A stretch of 64,000 bases of DNA from Spirulina major PCC 6313 (GCF_001890765.1 NZ_KV878783.1:4182771-4246770), one strand, 5' to 3'; counted from the stretch's first letter, positions 49,187-58,701 are shown. Notes: generated by a model not told the origin, from the sequence alone. A program made the numbers and translations.

Positions 49187-51517
49187 ATGACTGACCCTGA
49201 TGCGCCGCTGCGTAGTGTTCATACGAGCAACTTTCCTGACTTGCTGAATCAGTTGGGGATTTCCTTGGTGGTGTCTACCTATCAAGCGGGGAAAGTGATT
49301 GTGATGCGGGCTGATGGGAATACGATGAATACTCATTTTCGGGTGTTTCCCAAACCCATGGGGTTGGTGGCGGATCGGGAGCGGATGGCGATCGGGTCAA
49401 CGTTGCAGATTTTTGAATTGCGGAATGTGCCAGCGGTGGCGGCGAAACTTGACCCGCCCGATCGCCACGATGCTTGTTATTTACCTCGAAAAATTCATAT
49501 CACGGGGGATATTGATATCCATGAAATGGCCTATGCGGGGTCGGACTTGTGGTTTGTGAATACGCGGTTTTCCTGCCTTTGTACCCTGGAAGACCCCACC
49601 TGTTCCTTTGTGCCGCGTTGGCGACCGCCGTTTATTTCGGCCTATGATTTGAGCGATCGCTGTCACCTCAACGGCCTCGCTGTCGTTGATGATCAACCCC
49701 GCTACATCACCGCCCTCGGAGCCACCGATACCCCTGCCGGATGGCGCAAAAACAAAGCCAGTGGCGGCATTTTGATGGATGTCTCCAACAATGAATTTGT
49801 CACCCAAGGGTTATCGATGCCCCACTCGCCCCGCTGGTATGACGGCAAGCTGTGGGTCTTGGAATCCGGGAAAGGCTCCCTTGCACAGGTAGACCCGATG
49901 ACGGGAGCGGTGGAGACGGTGACACTGATGCCGGGGTTTACGCGGGGCTTGGATTTTTGGCATCGGGTGGCGTTTGTGGGGCTGTCTCAGGTGCGGGAAA
50001 CGGCGGTGTTTAGTGGGTTGCCAATTACGGAGCAGGGCGATCGCAATTGTGGCGTGTGGGCGGTGCATTTGGATACGGGGCAGATTCTCGCCTTTTTGCG
50101 GTTTGAGGCGGCGGTACAGGAGATTTTTTCGGTGCAGGTGTTGCCGGGGATTCGCTTCCCGGAGTTGATTGATTGGGATGAAACCTTGTTGGGGTCGTCC
50201 TATGTGTTGCCCGATGCGGCGGTGCAAGAAGTGGCCCAAGGCCCCCTAGAGTTTGATCACGATGAGCAGGCGGACTTTCTCTTTCGTTCCGGCAACGATC
50301 GCTACACCCAAGGCAACCTCACCGAAGCCATGCAAAACTATCAACAGTGCCTCGAACTGAAACCGGATTTTCCCCTCGCTCGCTACAACTTGGGGGTGAT
50401 CTATCGGCAGATGGAACGCTGGGCCGAGGCGGAGGCGGCGTTTAAACAGGTGGTGGCCACCGATCCGAAGAATGCGGCGGTGTATAACAATTTGGGGATT
50501 GTGGCACAGCATCAAGGCCGCTATCAGGATGCGGTGCGGGATTATGAACGAGCGATCGCCCTACAACCCGATTTTGCCACAGCGCATTTTAACTACGGGA
50601 TGTTGCTGCTTAGTTTGGGCGACCTGAAGCGCGGCTTCACCGAATCGGAATGGCGGTGGCAAACGGAGGAATTCACCCCCTTTGATTGCCCCCATCCCCG
50701 CTGGCAGGGCGAAGACATTACCGGCAAAACTCTCCTCATTCACACCGAACAGGGAGCCGGGGACGCGATCCAGTTTTGCCGATTTATTCCCCTGGTTGCT
50801 GAACGGTGTGCCCAAATTCTCCTCGTCTGTATGCCGGAACTGATGCCCCTGTTGCGCACCGTGCCGGGGATCACGAAGCTACTCCCCCCCGGTCAATTGT
50901 CCCTGAGTGATTTTCAAGCCTTTGTGCCGCTGATGAGTTTGCCCTACTGTCTCGGCACGACCCTAGAAACACTCCCCAACACTGTGCCCTATCTGGATGT
51001 GGAGCGATCGCCGACGATGCAACTTTTAGGCGAGGGGTTAAAGGTAGGGATTGTCTGGGGTGGCAGTCCTACCCATAAAAATGATCACCACCGTTCGACG
51101 CGCTTGGCGGCGTGGTTGCCGATTTTAACTGTGCCGGGGGTGACGTTTTTCTCGCTGCAAAAAGGGGAGCGATCGGCGGAGTTGGCCGATTTACCGCCAG
51201 AGGTGACGGTGCAGGATTTGGGGCCGCAGATTCAGGATTTTGGCGATACGGCGAATTTTTTAAAACAGTTGGATTTGGTGATCACGGTGGACACCTCAGG
51301 GGCGCATTTGGCGGGGGCGTTGGGACTGAAGGTGTGGGTGCTGCTCTGTGCCGATCCGGATTGGCGGTGGTTGCGCGATCGCGAAGCCGACAGCCTCCCC
51401 GGTCGCCTCGATAGCCCCTGGTATCCCACCATGAACCTCTTTCGTCAAACGGAACTCGATCACTGGGAACCGGTTATGGCGGAAGTCCGCGCCCTACTCC
51501 AAGCTCAGATCCCCTAG
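49187..51517 (+). CDS. TIGR03032 beta-propeller, TPR and GT9-like fusion protein
   Basis: A 776-residue protein with three parts. Residues 1-350 match the TIGR03032 (DUF4915) family, with FRVFPKPMGLVADRERMAIG, LWFVNTRFSCLCTL and a WYDGKLWVLESGKGSL segment typical of repeated propeller blades. Residues 365-480 hold three TPRs (ARYNLGVIYRQMERW, VYNNLGIVAQHQGRY, AHFNYGMLLLSLGD). Residues 490-776 resemble a family 9 glycosyltransferase-like domain (LLIHTEQGAGDAIQFCR, VGIVWGGSPTHKND, VITVDTSGAHLAGALG). It may act in glycosylation of surface proteins or polysaccharides; function is inferred. Confidence 0.78.
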   Translation: MTDPDAPLRSVHTSNFPDLLNQLGISLVVSTYQAGKVIVMRADGNTMNTHFRVFPKPMGLVADRERMAIGSTLQIFELRNVPAVAAKLDPPDRHDACYLPRKIHITGDIDIHEMAYAGSDLWFVNTRFSCLCTLEDPTCSFVPRWRPPFISAYDLSDRCHLNGLAVVDDQPRYITALGATDTPAGWRKNKASGGILMDVSNNEFVTQGLSMPHSPRWYDGKLWVLESGKGSLAQVDPMTGAVETVTLMPGFTRGLDFWHRVAFVGLSQVRETAVFSGLPITEQGDRNCGVWAVHLDTGQILAFLRFEAAVQEIFSVQVLPGIRFPELIDWDETLLGSSYVLPDAAVQEVAQGPLEFDHDEQADFLFRSGNDRYTQGNLTEAMQNYQQCLELKPDFPLARYNLGVIYRQMERWAEAEAAFKQVVATDPKNAAVYNNLGIVAQHQGRYQDAVRDYERAIALQPDFATAHFNYGMLLLSLGDLKRGFTESEWRWQTEEFTPFDCPHPRWQGEDITGKTLLIHTEQGAGDAIQFCRFIPLVAERCAQILLVCMPELMPLLRTVPGITKLLPPGQLSLSDFQAFVPLMSLPYCLGTTLETLPNTVPYLDVERSPTMQLLGEGLKVGIVWGGSPTHKNDHHRSTRLAAWLPILTVPGVTFFSLQKGERSAELADLPPEVTVQDLGPQIQDFGDTANFLKQLDLVITVDTSGAHLAGALGLKVWVLLCADPDWRWLRDREADSLPGRLDSPWYPTMNLFRQTELDHWEPVMAEVRALLQAQIP

Positions 51518-51553
51518 GATGGTCGCTGTATTCTTCATTTGTCCATCATTTCC

Positions 51554-52186
51554 ATGACCCACGGCCCCGATCCTCAGACGCGCTATCCCTTACCCGGTCA
51601 AACGCGGCTCGTTTTTCTCAACAGGGTGATTACCAATCCCCATATCCAGGTGGGCGACTACACCTATTACGATGACCCGGATGATCCGACAACGTTCGAG
51701 CGCAATGTGCTGTATCACTTTGACTTTGTGGGCGATCGCTTAATCATCGGTAAGTTTTGCGCGATCGCCTCCGGTGCCACCTTCATCATGAACGGCGGCA
51801 ACCACGCCACCCAGGGCATCAGCACCTATCCCTTCGGCATTTTCGGCCAAGGGTGGGAAAGCGCGATGCCCACCGCATGGCCCCACAAGGGCGACACCAC
51901 GATCGGCCATGATGTCTGGATTGGCTATCAAGCCACGCTGATGCCAGGGGTGACGGTGGGACATGGGGCGATTATTGGCACAAAATCCGTCGTGACGCAC
52001 GATGTAGAACCCTATGCGATCGTCGCGGGCAACCCCGCACGGGTAATCCGCAAACGCTTCACCGATGCGGAGATCGAAACCCTGATCCAGGTCGCCTGGT
52101 GGGATTGGCCCATTGAAAAAATCACCGCCCATTTAGCGGTGATTGGCGGCGGTGATGTGGAGGCGATCGCCTCCCTCACACCCTAA
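51554..52186 (+). CDS. Hexapeptide-repeat acetyltransferase (CatB/Vat-like)
   Basis: A 210-residue left-handed beta-helix acyltransferase. The repeats run from about residue 60 to 165, with the loop SGATFIMNGGNHATQGISTYPF containing the catalytic His, and WIGYQATLMPGVTVGHGAIIGTKSVV. The C-terminus has AGNPARVIRKRF, the usual CoA site. Members acetylate streptogramin or chloramphenicol, but many act on sugars, so drug resistance should not be assumed. An upstream in-frame TTG at 51539 exists; the ATG at 51554 is preferred. It begins 36 bp after the glycosyltransferase gene, which favours a sugar substrate. Confidence 0.82.
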   Translation: MTHGPDPQTRYPLPGQTRLVFLNRVITNPHIQVGDYTYYDDPDDPTTFERNVLYHFDFVGDRLIIGKFCAIASGATFIMNGGNHATQGISTYPFGIFGQGWESAMPTAWPHKGDTTIGHDVWIGYQATLMPGVTVGHGAIIGTKSVVTHDVEPYAIVAGNPARVIRKRFTDAEIETLIQVAWWDWPIEKITAHLAVIGGGDVEAIASLTP

Positions 52187-52187
52187 A

Positions 52188-52265
52188 CCCCTCATCCCCG
52201 ACCCTTCTCCCACCGGGAAAAGGGAGAAAAAAGCCCTCTCCAGTGGGAGAGGGTTAGGTGAGGGG
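52188..52265. repeat. Dispersed palindromic repeat between convergent genes
   Basis: The ends CCCCTCA (52188-52194 region) and TGAGGGG (52259-52265) are inverted; inside are TTCTCCC/GGGAGAA and CCCTCTCC/GGGAGAGGG pairs. It forms a multi-stem cruciform between two convergent genes. This 'CCCTCATCC' unit is a common cyanobacterial repeat and may also end transcription from both sides. Confidence 0.65.
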
Positions 52266-52268
52266 TGC

Positions 52269-53441
52269 TTAATATTGCGGCACAGAGGAATCAACCTCTT
52301 GGCTCCAAGCGGTAATGCCGCCCACCACATTCGTGCCATCAATCCCGTGCTCTTTCAAAATCCGAATGGCGGTCGCCGATCGCCCCCCCATCTTGCAATG
52401 AGCGATTAAGCGATGGCCATTGAGCACTGCTTTCACTTTTTCCACCCCCGGCCCCTGTTCAATATCCGGCAAGGGAATCAACACAGCACCGGGAATCTGA
52501 GCAATTTCATACTCGTTGGGATTGCGCACATCAATCAGCACGTAATCCTGAGCATCACTATCGAGCAATGCCTTGAGTTCAGTCACGGTCATTTCTTGCA
52601 TCGCTGCTTTTTCCTGTTCGGCTTCGGCTTGGGCTTGGGGAATGCCGCAAAACTGTTCGTAGTCGATCAGTTTTTCAATCACGGGGCGAACCGGATTAGG
52701 GCGCAGCTTGAGTTCTCGGAAGGACATTTCTAAGGCATTGTAAAGCAAGAGCCGCCCACTCAAAGTTGTATTTGAACCAAGAATGATCTTAATCGCCTCG
52801 GTGGCTTGAATCACCCCGATAATTCCCGGCAGCACACCCAAGACCCCACCCTCAGCACAAGACGGAACCATGCCCGGCGGCGGCGGTTCAGGATAGAGGT
52901 CGCGGTAGTTGGGCCCGCCTTCATAGTTAAACACCGTGGCTTGACCTTCAAACCGGAAGATCGAGCCGTAGACGTTGGGTTTATCCAAGAGCACGCAAGC
53001 ATCGTTGGTTAAATACCGGGTCGGAAAATTATCCGTACCGTCAATCACCACATCGTAGGGGCGGAAAATATCGAGGGCATTTTCCGAACTGAGGCGGGTG
53101 TTGTAGAGGTCTACTTGGCAGGTGGGGTTAATTTCGAGGATGCGGTGCTTAGCGGATTCGATTTTCGGCTTGCCGACCCAGGATGTGCCGTGAATGACTT
53201 GGCGTTGGAGGTTGGAATGATCCACCACGTCAAAGTCTACGATCCCGATCCGGCCAATCCCGGCGGCGGCAAGATAGAGGAGCAGGGGTGACCCTAGGCC
53301 ACCAGTGCCAATGCAGAGAACGCTAGCAGCTTTGAGGCGTTTTTGTCCTTCAAGGCCCACTTCGGGCAGGATGATGTGCCGGGCGTAGCGTTCGTAGTCG
53401 TCTTTACTGAGTTGGATGTCATCCAAGTTGGGATTTAACAT
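52269..53441 (-). CDS. moeB: MoeB/ThiF-type adenylyltransferase with rhodanese domain
   Basis: A 390-residue protein. Residues 1-265 are an E1-like adenylyltransferase: ATP site CIGTGGLGSP near residue 46, VDFDVVDHSNLQRQVIHG near 68, and DGTDNFPTRYL near 133. The region AEGGVLGVLPGIIGV is typical. The zinc-binding CxxC pairs of E. coli MoeB are not seen. Residues 280-390 form a rhodanese domain with the active Cys in LIAHCKMGGRSAT near 349. The enzyme should activate the C-terminus of MoaD or a ThiS-like carrier and pass sulfur to it, for molybdopterin or related synthesis. Confidence 0.88.
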   Translation of the reverse strand: MLNPNLDDIQLSKDDYERYARHIILPEVGLEGQKRLKAASVLCIGTGGLGSPLLLYLAAAGIGRIGIVDFDVVDHSNLQRQVIHGTSWVGKPKIESAKHRILEINPTCQVDLYNTRLSSENALDIFRPYDVVIDGTDNFPTRYLTNDACVLLDKPNVYGSIFRFEGQATVFNYEGGPNYRDLYPEPPPPGMVPSCAEGGVLGVLPGIIGVIQATEAIKIILGSNTTLSGRLLLYNALEMSFRELKLRPNPVRPVIEKLIDYEQFCGIPQAQAEAEQEKAAMQEMTVTELKALLDSDAQDYVLIDVRNPNEYEIAQIPGAVLIPLPDIEQGPGVEKVKAVLNGHRLIAHCKMGGRSATAIRILKEHGIDGTNVVGGITAWSQEVDSSVPQY

Positions 53442-53539
53442 AGTCGATTACGTTTAGGGTCTTGTGGTTCAAAAACCCGTTTTCTATAGAATTTAGCGAG
53501 TCAGAAGTATCATTCTAGACTGAATTGCTCAGGGGGATG

Positions 53540-53879
53540 CTGAAACTGCAAGCGATGTTTACAAACCGACGGGCCTGGAAGCATTTAAGGGTAAGCAGGC
53601 AGCGTCATGAGTGGGCGGATTGCCGACTGCGTCATCCAATCTAACGATTTGGTCGCCTGGGAAGACTTGAAGGTGAACGGGTTAGTCTGGGATCGGCATC
53701 GGGCTGAGTCGATAGTGAAGCGGGCTTGTATCCTGCGCCTTGGACTAACTACCGTGGGGCACAAGGGACGTTATCCGCTTGGGGAGATTAGACCTCTGGC
53801 GGGGTTGGAGCAATCCGGCTCGGTTAAGTCCGGTGGATGAACCCAGAATCCCCGTCGCTGTCTTCGTGGGGAGTGTCAA
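53540..53879 (+). pseudogene. tnpB relic (IS200/IS605 family) with preserved right end
   Basis: Translation in shifted frames recovers the C-terminal part of TnpB. One frame gives NRRAWKHLRVSRQRHEW; after a 2-base phase change the next gives RIADCVIQSNDLVAWEDLKV, the conserved RuvC segment with its Glu. Then the zinc-finger region is missing, and the frame resumes ILRLGLTTVGHKG with a tail near 53840. The last part, including CCCCGTCGCTG and GTGGGGAGTG, ends in TCAA at 53876-53879, the typical right boundary of IS605-type elements. No TnpA or N-terminal TnpB remains. The 3' part resembles the guide-RNA scaffold region of TnpB elements. Confidence 0.7.
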
Positions 53880-54059
53880 ATTCTGTCGAAGGGGTACGGG
53901 GGCGCGTTGGTTGAAGGGCGCGATCGCCCGCCTCAGTCGCTCCCCCATCAATGCAAGGCTTTCGACAATCGAGACCCTAGGATCTTGAGATCAGCCCTCA
54001 GGATTAAAGGGGTGGGGAAAAGCGCGATCGCACCCCTCACCGCGCCCGATCCTCATCCA

Positions 54060-55052
54060 TTAGAGCCGATATAAACCCCCCACCTGCTCCGCGTAGCCGT
54101 TATACAGAAGCGTCTCCTTCATTTCCCAATCCAGCGTTGTTCCCGGCCCGATGAATCGCTCCGTAGCTTGAGACCAACGGGGATGGGGTTTTCCCGGATT
54201 CACATTCGCTTCAAAGCCGTATTCATTAGGGATCAGACTATTCCAATAGGTGGCGGGTTGTTCGGCCACAAACTCAATTTTGACAATGGATTTCGCCCCT
54301 TTAAACCCATATTTCCAGGGCAACACTGCCCGGATCGGCGCACCATGTTGCTTCGGTAGTTCTTTGCCGTAAATGCCCACGGCGAAAAAGGCCAAATCAT
54401 TGGCCATCTCTTCAATGCGTAACCCTTCTTGATAGGGCCAAGGCAATGAGCCTAAGTGGAAACCAGGCCCTGGGGTGATTTTTTCATCGTAGAAGGAGGT
54501 AAAGCGGACAAATTTTGCGTTGGATGTGGGTTCAACGGCTTCGATGATTTTGCGCATCGGGAACCCCACCCAGGGCAGCACCATCGACCAAGCTTCGACA
54601 CAGCGGAAACGGTAGATCCGTTCTTCGAGGTCAAAGGTGTTGCGCAGATCGTCGAGGTCATAGGTGCGAGGATTTTTCACCAGGCCGGTTACTGCCAGAG
54701 TCCACGGATTAGTGGGGAGGGTTTGGGCGGCTTTCCAGATCGATTTCGTGCCGCCGAATTCGTAGAAGTTGTTGTATTGACTGGCGAGGTTTTGGGTGGT
54801 GAGGGGGCGATCGCCCTCCCGAAAATCTGGGTTTTTGCGAATGGGCGATAGTTTCGGAAGTTGAAAGCTTTGTTCGAGTTCACTCCCTGGGCCTGAGGGA
54901 GTCGATTTACAGCCAGTCAAGGGCAAAATTGAGGCACTCACCCCGAAGCCCAACAGGGTCTTGAGGACGTGACGACGGGTAAAGTATGCCGATTCGGAGG
55001 TGACGTGGTTTTCGCGGAGGTGCCACGTAGGCGGATGGAGTGAGAAGGGCAT
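54060..55052 (-). CDS. msrP: Protein-methionine-sulfoxide reductase catalytic subunit MsrP
   Basis: A 330-residue molybdoenzyme (YedY) that repairs oxidised methionines in exported proteins. The N-terminus has a twin-arginine motif (TRRHVLK near residue 26) and a hydrophobic stretch ending LTGC, which also looks like a lipobox. The molybdenum Cys is in YRFRCVEAWSMVLPW near residue 150. The segments GFHLGSLPWPYQEGL and APIRAVLPWKYGFKGAKS are conserved. No msrQ heme partner is adjacent. The gene needs molybdopterin, to which the nearby moeB may contribute. Confidence 0.9.
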   Translation of the reverse strand: MPFSLHPPTWHLRENHVTSESAYFTRRHVLKTLLGFGVSASILPLTGCKSTPSGPGSELEQSFQLPKLSPIRKNPDFREGDRPLTTQNLASQYNNFYEFGGTKSIWKAAQTLPTNPWTLAVTGLVKNPRTYDLDDLRNTFDLEERIYRFRCVEAWSMVLPWVGFPMRKIIEAVEPTSNAKFVRFTSFYDEKITPGPGFHLGSLPWPYQEGLRIEEMANDLAFFAVGIYGKELPKQHGAPIRAVLPWKYGFKGAKSIVKIEFVAEQPATYWNSLIPNEYGFEANVNPGKPHPRWSQATERFIGPGTTLDWEMKETLLYNGYAEQVGGLYRL

Positions 55053-55142
55053 CAGCGTTTGCTTAGGGGATCAACAAGGGTGAATGAGGACAAACCATCA
55101 GGGACGAGATTCCTGCTGTTCTCCCAATTGTAACGATTGTTG

Positions 55143-56009
55143 TCACGGAGAGAGGGGCACGACCATGCCTTCACGGGCCAGGTTGAGGTTGGGGAATAAT
55201 TGCTGAAGCTTGGATTCGATGTGATCTAAATAGTCGTCGCTGTGGTCTGGATTGTGGAGGGAAAGGATGATGTGTTTAACGCCGACATCTTTCGCGGTTT
55301 TGATGTTGTGGTGGAGGCGATCGCTACTCTCTAATGCCAACGGCACACCCGCCGAAGTGGCACGGGGAGCCGCTAGCATCAAAAGATCGGCATTGCGGGC
55401 AAACTCAAACAACGGAGAACTGGCACTTTCAAGACAATCATCGGGACTCATCGCATAGACGATCGCCTTATCGTGAACCGTCGTGCGATACCCCACCGAA
55501 CGATGATGATCATTGAGCAAACAACTCTCAATCACAATGTCATCGCCAATGTGACACTTGTTAAGATCATTCAGGTCATGAAATTCCAGCTTGGATTGCA
55601 TCACCTGGATCGGCACCGGAAAATTAGGCCCTAGCATTTGCTTGCTGAGACGTTGCTGAAATGTTGAGCCGTTGGAGGCATTAGCCCCATAGATATGAAA
55701 GTGATTGATGGGGATAAACGCAGGCACAAAAAATGGAAAACCCTGAATGCGATCCCAATGGCAATGGGTGAAGAAAAGGTGTGCTTCAACGGGCATCCGG
55801 GACAAAAGACTATTGCCAAGAATTCGCAACCCCGTCCCTCCGTCGAAGACCAGGCAATGGTCATCAATACGAAGTTCTACACAGGACGTATTACCACCGT
55901 ACCGCACAGTATCTTCACCGGGAGTTGGGATCTGATCACGAACGCCCCAAAACTGCACATCAACGCTCACAGCAAGGCTCTCCTCCTGGACATCATGGGT
56001 ACTCGGCAT
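55143..56009 (-). CDS. MBL-fold metallo-hydrolase
   Basis: A 288-residue metallo-beta-lactamase-fold protein. Conserved features are QFWGVRDQIPTPGEDTVRYGGNTSCVEL near residue 19, the metal loop FTHCHWDRIQGFPFF near residue 81 (normally HxHxDH), a second site HHRSVGYR near 168, and PRATSAG near 213. This group is often annotated as phosphoribosyl 1,2-cyclic phosphate phosphodiesterase-like or RNase Z-like. The sequence THCHWD places the metal ligands normally, so it is likely active; substrate unknown. Confidence 0.82.
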   Translation of the reverse strand: MPSTHDVQEESLAVSVDVQFWGVRDQIPTPGEDTVRYGGNTSCVELRIDDHCLVFDGGTGLRILGNSLLSRMPVEAHLFFTHCHWDRIQGFPFFVPAFIPINHFHIYGANASNGSTFQQRLSKQMLGPNFPVPIQVMQSKLEFHDLNDLNKCHIGDDIVIESCLLNDHHRSVGYRTTVHDKAIVYAMSPDDCLESASSPLFEFARNADLLMLAAPRATSAGVPLALESSDRLHHNIKTAKDVGVKHIILSLHNPDHSDDYLDHIESKLQQLFPNLNLAREGMVVPLSP

Positions 56010-56296
56010 TGCGACATCTATGGCTGCTGGCTGGGAATAAACTCAAAACAATTAACAAGGGGAAACCCGGCACACAGGACTACACCACACAGTATAGCCC
56101 TCAGACTTCAAGGGAACTTGTCTCAGGACGGTGGAACTTCGGAGATGAAGCACAAAAACCCCCTTGAATGTTCGTCAGTTGGCAATCCAATAATTAGGAT
56201 AGCAGTGTGGGAATCTTCCCTTACTTTAACTCTACTCACACCCATTGGGGAGTCGGGATAGTTTTCCCTGAGCTTCCAATTATATTAGCGTGGAGA

Positions 56297-56332
56297 TTAG
56301 GCAGACCTTGTGAGTTATATCACAAGGCCTAA
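56297..56332 (-). terminator. Long hairpin downstream of ppa
   Basis: CCTTGTGA and TCACAAGG (56306-56326 region) form an 8-bp stem with a 6-nt loop, extended by TTAGG and CCTAA at the outside (56297-56332). It lies about 40 bp after the ppa stop and may end that transcript. The rest of the 364-bp spacer (56010-56373) shows no other gene or repeat. Confidence 0.6.
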
Positions 56333-56373
56333 CTTCATTTCGCTTCAGCCCCAGAGGGTGGCCTTGAAAACGA

Positions 56374-56883
56374 TTATTTCGCCGCTTGAATACAACGCTC
56401 AACAAGGGTTAAGACTTCGCTCACACCTTTCCAGCCTAGGATTTCCGTTTCTTTCTTTTCGAGGTTTTTGTAGGTGCGGAAAAACTCGGCGATTTCATCG
56501 AGGCGGTGGGGGGCGATGTTTTCGAGGGACTGGACTTGGGCGCAGCGGGGGTCATCGTTGGGCACGCAGATCAGTTTTTCATCGCGATCGCCTCCATCGA
56601 TCATTTCCAACATCCCAATGGGGCGGACGGGAATCACGCAGCCGGGGAAGGTGGGTTGGTCGATCAAAACCATGCCATCGAGGGGGTCGCCATCATCGGC
56701 CAGGGTGTTGGGGATGAAGCCGTAGTCGTAGGGGTAGTGAACCGAGGAGAAGAGTACCCGGTCAAGGGCGAAGGCGTTTAAGTCTTTGTCGAATTCATAT
56801 TTGTTTTTGCTGCCCGCCGGAATTTCAATCAAAACGTTGAGAAGACCGGGTTTGGGCTGGGCTGGAATTCGCGCTAAATCCAT
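56374..56883 (-). CDS. ppa: Inorganic pyrophosphatase
   Basis: A 169-residue family I soluble pyrophosphatase that hydrolyses PPi to two phosphates. The pattern [15 protein letters not shown] near residue 20, [11 protein letters not shown] near 51, and the signature [12 protein letters not shown] near 65 with the metal-binding Asps are all present, followed by [10 protein letters not shown]. The ATG at 56883 ([10 protein letters not shown]) matches family starts. Confidence 0.96.
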   Translation of the reverse strand: MDLARIPAQPKPGLLNVLIEIPAGSKNKYEFDKDLNAFALDRVLFSSVHYPYDYGFIPNTLADDGDPLDGMVLIDQPTFPGCVIPVRPIGMLEMIDGGDRDEKLICVPNDDPRCAQVQSLENIAPHRLDEIAEFFRTYKNLEKKETEILGWKGVSEVLTLVERCIQAAK

Positions 56884-56994
56884 GAAATTACTCCGAAAAC
56901 ACAGGGCGGTGATGTGCAGTTTAATAGGGTGCAAACGGCAGGGTTTGCATGAAGCATAATACCAGCAATTGGGGAGATTGGCCCGGTGAGGGTG

Positions 56995-57225
56995 TTAGCG
57001 CGATCGCTCCGCCCAACTGACCCAGGTATTGGCCGGTTCTGGCATGGGGACTGGGCGCGAAGCGTAGTTAGACCGGCTCAGGTCTAATCCTTTGGGTGAT
57101 GCATAGGACGCAATCATAAATATCGGAATCGTGAGGGTCAAGATTGCGATCAATGTACCGAGGGTTTGACTCCACCTGTGACTAGGAGGCTCTGAAGCTT
57201 GAGCAGACGAACCGCTGGATTCCAT
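56995..57225 (-). CDS. Small single-TM protein of unknown function
   Basis: A 76-residue protein with one hydrophobic helix at about residues 21-43 (TLGTLIAILTLTIPIFMIASYA), a Ser- and Gln-rich N-terminus and a Pro-rich tail ending WVSWAERSR. No family recognised. The composition looks like a real small membrane protein. Confidence 0.5.
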   Translation of the reverse strand: MESSGSSAQASEPPSHRWSQTLGTLIAILTLTIPIFMIASYASPKGLDLSRSNYASRPVPMPEPANTWVSWAERSR

Positions 57226-57408
57226 ACCGTTTTTAAAAAATTGAGATGCAATTTATAGGGTTTGTGATGAGCGTTGGGCGATCCAACCAGGGAAGCTTAC
57301 GACTCACACCCCAATTCTAGCGACCGTTCTTTAAGATAGTGTGATCAATGCAACGAATCGTTGAGTCGGCATTTCATTGTATGGGAATTTCTAATCTTAA
57401 GTGTGGCG

Positions 57409-58686
57409 ATGATCACTGACAGGGGGACGGTTGAAGGGTGTGTGCATGTGATTGGCATCGGCCGGGCGGGGTGGTCGTCTTTGGCGATCGCTGAACAGAA
57501 CTGTTTGCAGCAGGCCACGGTAGTAGTGGGGAGCGATCGCCAACTTCACAGCCTACGCCATCTGGCCGGGGACTTGTTACCAATTACTCACCTGCACGCA
57601 ACGCTTACCGAGGCAAAAGCACGCTGGGAACAGGGCGATCGCTTGGTGATCCTCGCGTCGGGTGATCCCCTCTGTTTTGGCTTGGGGCGGTTACTGTTGG
57701 CCTATTTTCCCGCCGCAGTCTTGGTGTTTCACCCCCATGTCAGTTCGATTCAGTTGGCGTTTAGTCGGTTGAAGCTACCCTGGCAGGATGCGGCGATCGC
57801 CAGTGTCCATGGCCGCGAGCCGGATGAGTTGATTCGTCTCCTGCGGCGCGGAGTGGAGAAGATCGCGGTGTTGACCGATGGGGTGCATCATCCGGGGGCG
57901 ATCGCGACTCTCTATCAGGCCTTAGATTTACCCCAGATCTATCGGATCTGGGTCTGTGAAAATTTAGGCGGGGCGGATGAGCGGGTGTTTGAATTGGATT
58001 TAGCGATCGCGCCATCCCTCACCGCCGATCACTTCGCGCCGTTGAATGTGGTGGTGTTGGTGCGTCAAGAAGAAGCGCGATCGCTGCCCCCCTTGCCGAT
58101 CATCGGGATTCCGGATCAGCATTTCCTCACCTTTCGCGATCGCCCCGGCCTGATGACCAAAGGCGAGATTCGCCTCGCCATCCTCGGAGCCTTGGCCCTG
58201 ATGCCCGCTCAAGTGGTGTGGGATATTGGCGCGGGGACAGGGTCGGTGGCGGTGGAAATCGGGCGGCTGTGTCCCACGTCTCAGGTGTTCGCCATCGAAA
58301 AAACCGCCATGGGGGTGAACTTAATCGAGCAAAATGCCCAACGCTTTCAGGTGCAGAATCTGCAAGCGGTCAGTGGGGCAGCCCCGGAGGCTTTGAACCC
58401 TTTACCCCGCCCGGATCGCGTTTTCATCGGGGGCAGTGGCGGCAATTTAGCGGCGATTCTCAGCCATTGCCAGAACGTGCTCAATCCCGGTGGCTGTTTG
58501 GTGTTGGCCATGGCGACGCTTGAATCAATCCACACCGCCCTAGAGTGGTTGCGATCGCACGATTGGCCCTACGACCTAGCACAGTGGAATGTGGCGCGAT
58601 CGCTCCCCATCGCCCAAAGCCATCGCCTCGCCCCCCTCAACCCCGTCACAATCATCACCGCCCAACCGCCAACCCCGAAATCTTGA
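57409..58686 (+). CDS. cobL: Precorrin-6Y C5,15-methyltransferase (CbiE-CbiT fusion)
   Basis: A 425-residue bifunctional enzyme of cobalamin synthesis, methylating C5 and C15 and decarboxylating the C12 side chain. Residues 10-215 are the CbiE part with VIGIGRAGWSSL near residue 12, VVGSDRQLH near 41, and ILASGDPLCFGLGRLLL near 83. Residues 230-425 are the CbiT part with the SAM loop VWDIGAGTGSVAVEIG near 272 and RVFIGGSGGNL near 345. The N-terminal start is not certain: the ATG at 57409 is used, but an in-frame TTG at 57361 exists. Confidence 0.93.
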   Translation: MITDRGTVEGCVHVIGIGRAGWSSLAIAEQNCLQQATVVVGSDRQLHSLRHLAGDLLPITHLHATLTEAKARWEQGDRLVILASGDPLCFGLGRLLLAYFPAAVLVFHPHVSSIQLAFSRLKLPWQDAAIASVHGREPDELIRLLRRGVEKIAVLTDGVHHPGAIATLYQALDLPQIYRIWVCENLGGADERVFELDLAIAPSLTADHFAPLNVVVLVRQEEARSLPPLPIIGIPDQHFLTFRDRPGLMTKGEIRLAILGALALMPAQVVWDIGAGTGSVAVEIGRLCPTSQVFAIEKTAMGVNLIEQNAQRFQVQNLQAVSGAAPEALNPLPRPDRVFIGGSGGNLAAILSHCQNVLNPGGCLVLAMATLESIHTALEWLRSHDWPYDLAQWNVARSLPIAQSHRLAPLNPVTIITAQPPTPKS

Positions 58687-58701
58687 GCCGAGGCAACGGC
58701 A

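Noticed and set aside
51554-52186. Antibiotic resistance gene (streptogramin or chloramphenicol acetyltransferase).
   Set aside because: The fold is shared with many sugar acetyltransferases, and the neighbour is glycosyltransferase-like.
53540-53880. Structured RNA such as RNase P RNA, tmRNA or a group II intron.
   Set aside because: No GAGGAAAGTCC-type core, tmRNA tag or intron domain V was seen; the conserved peptide traces fit a TnpB relic.
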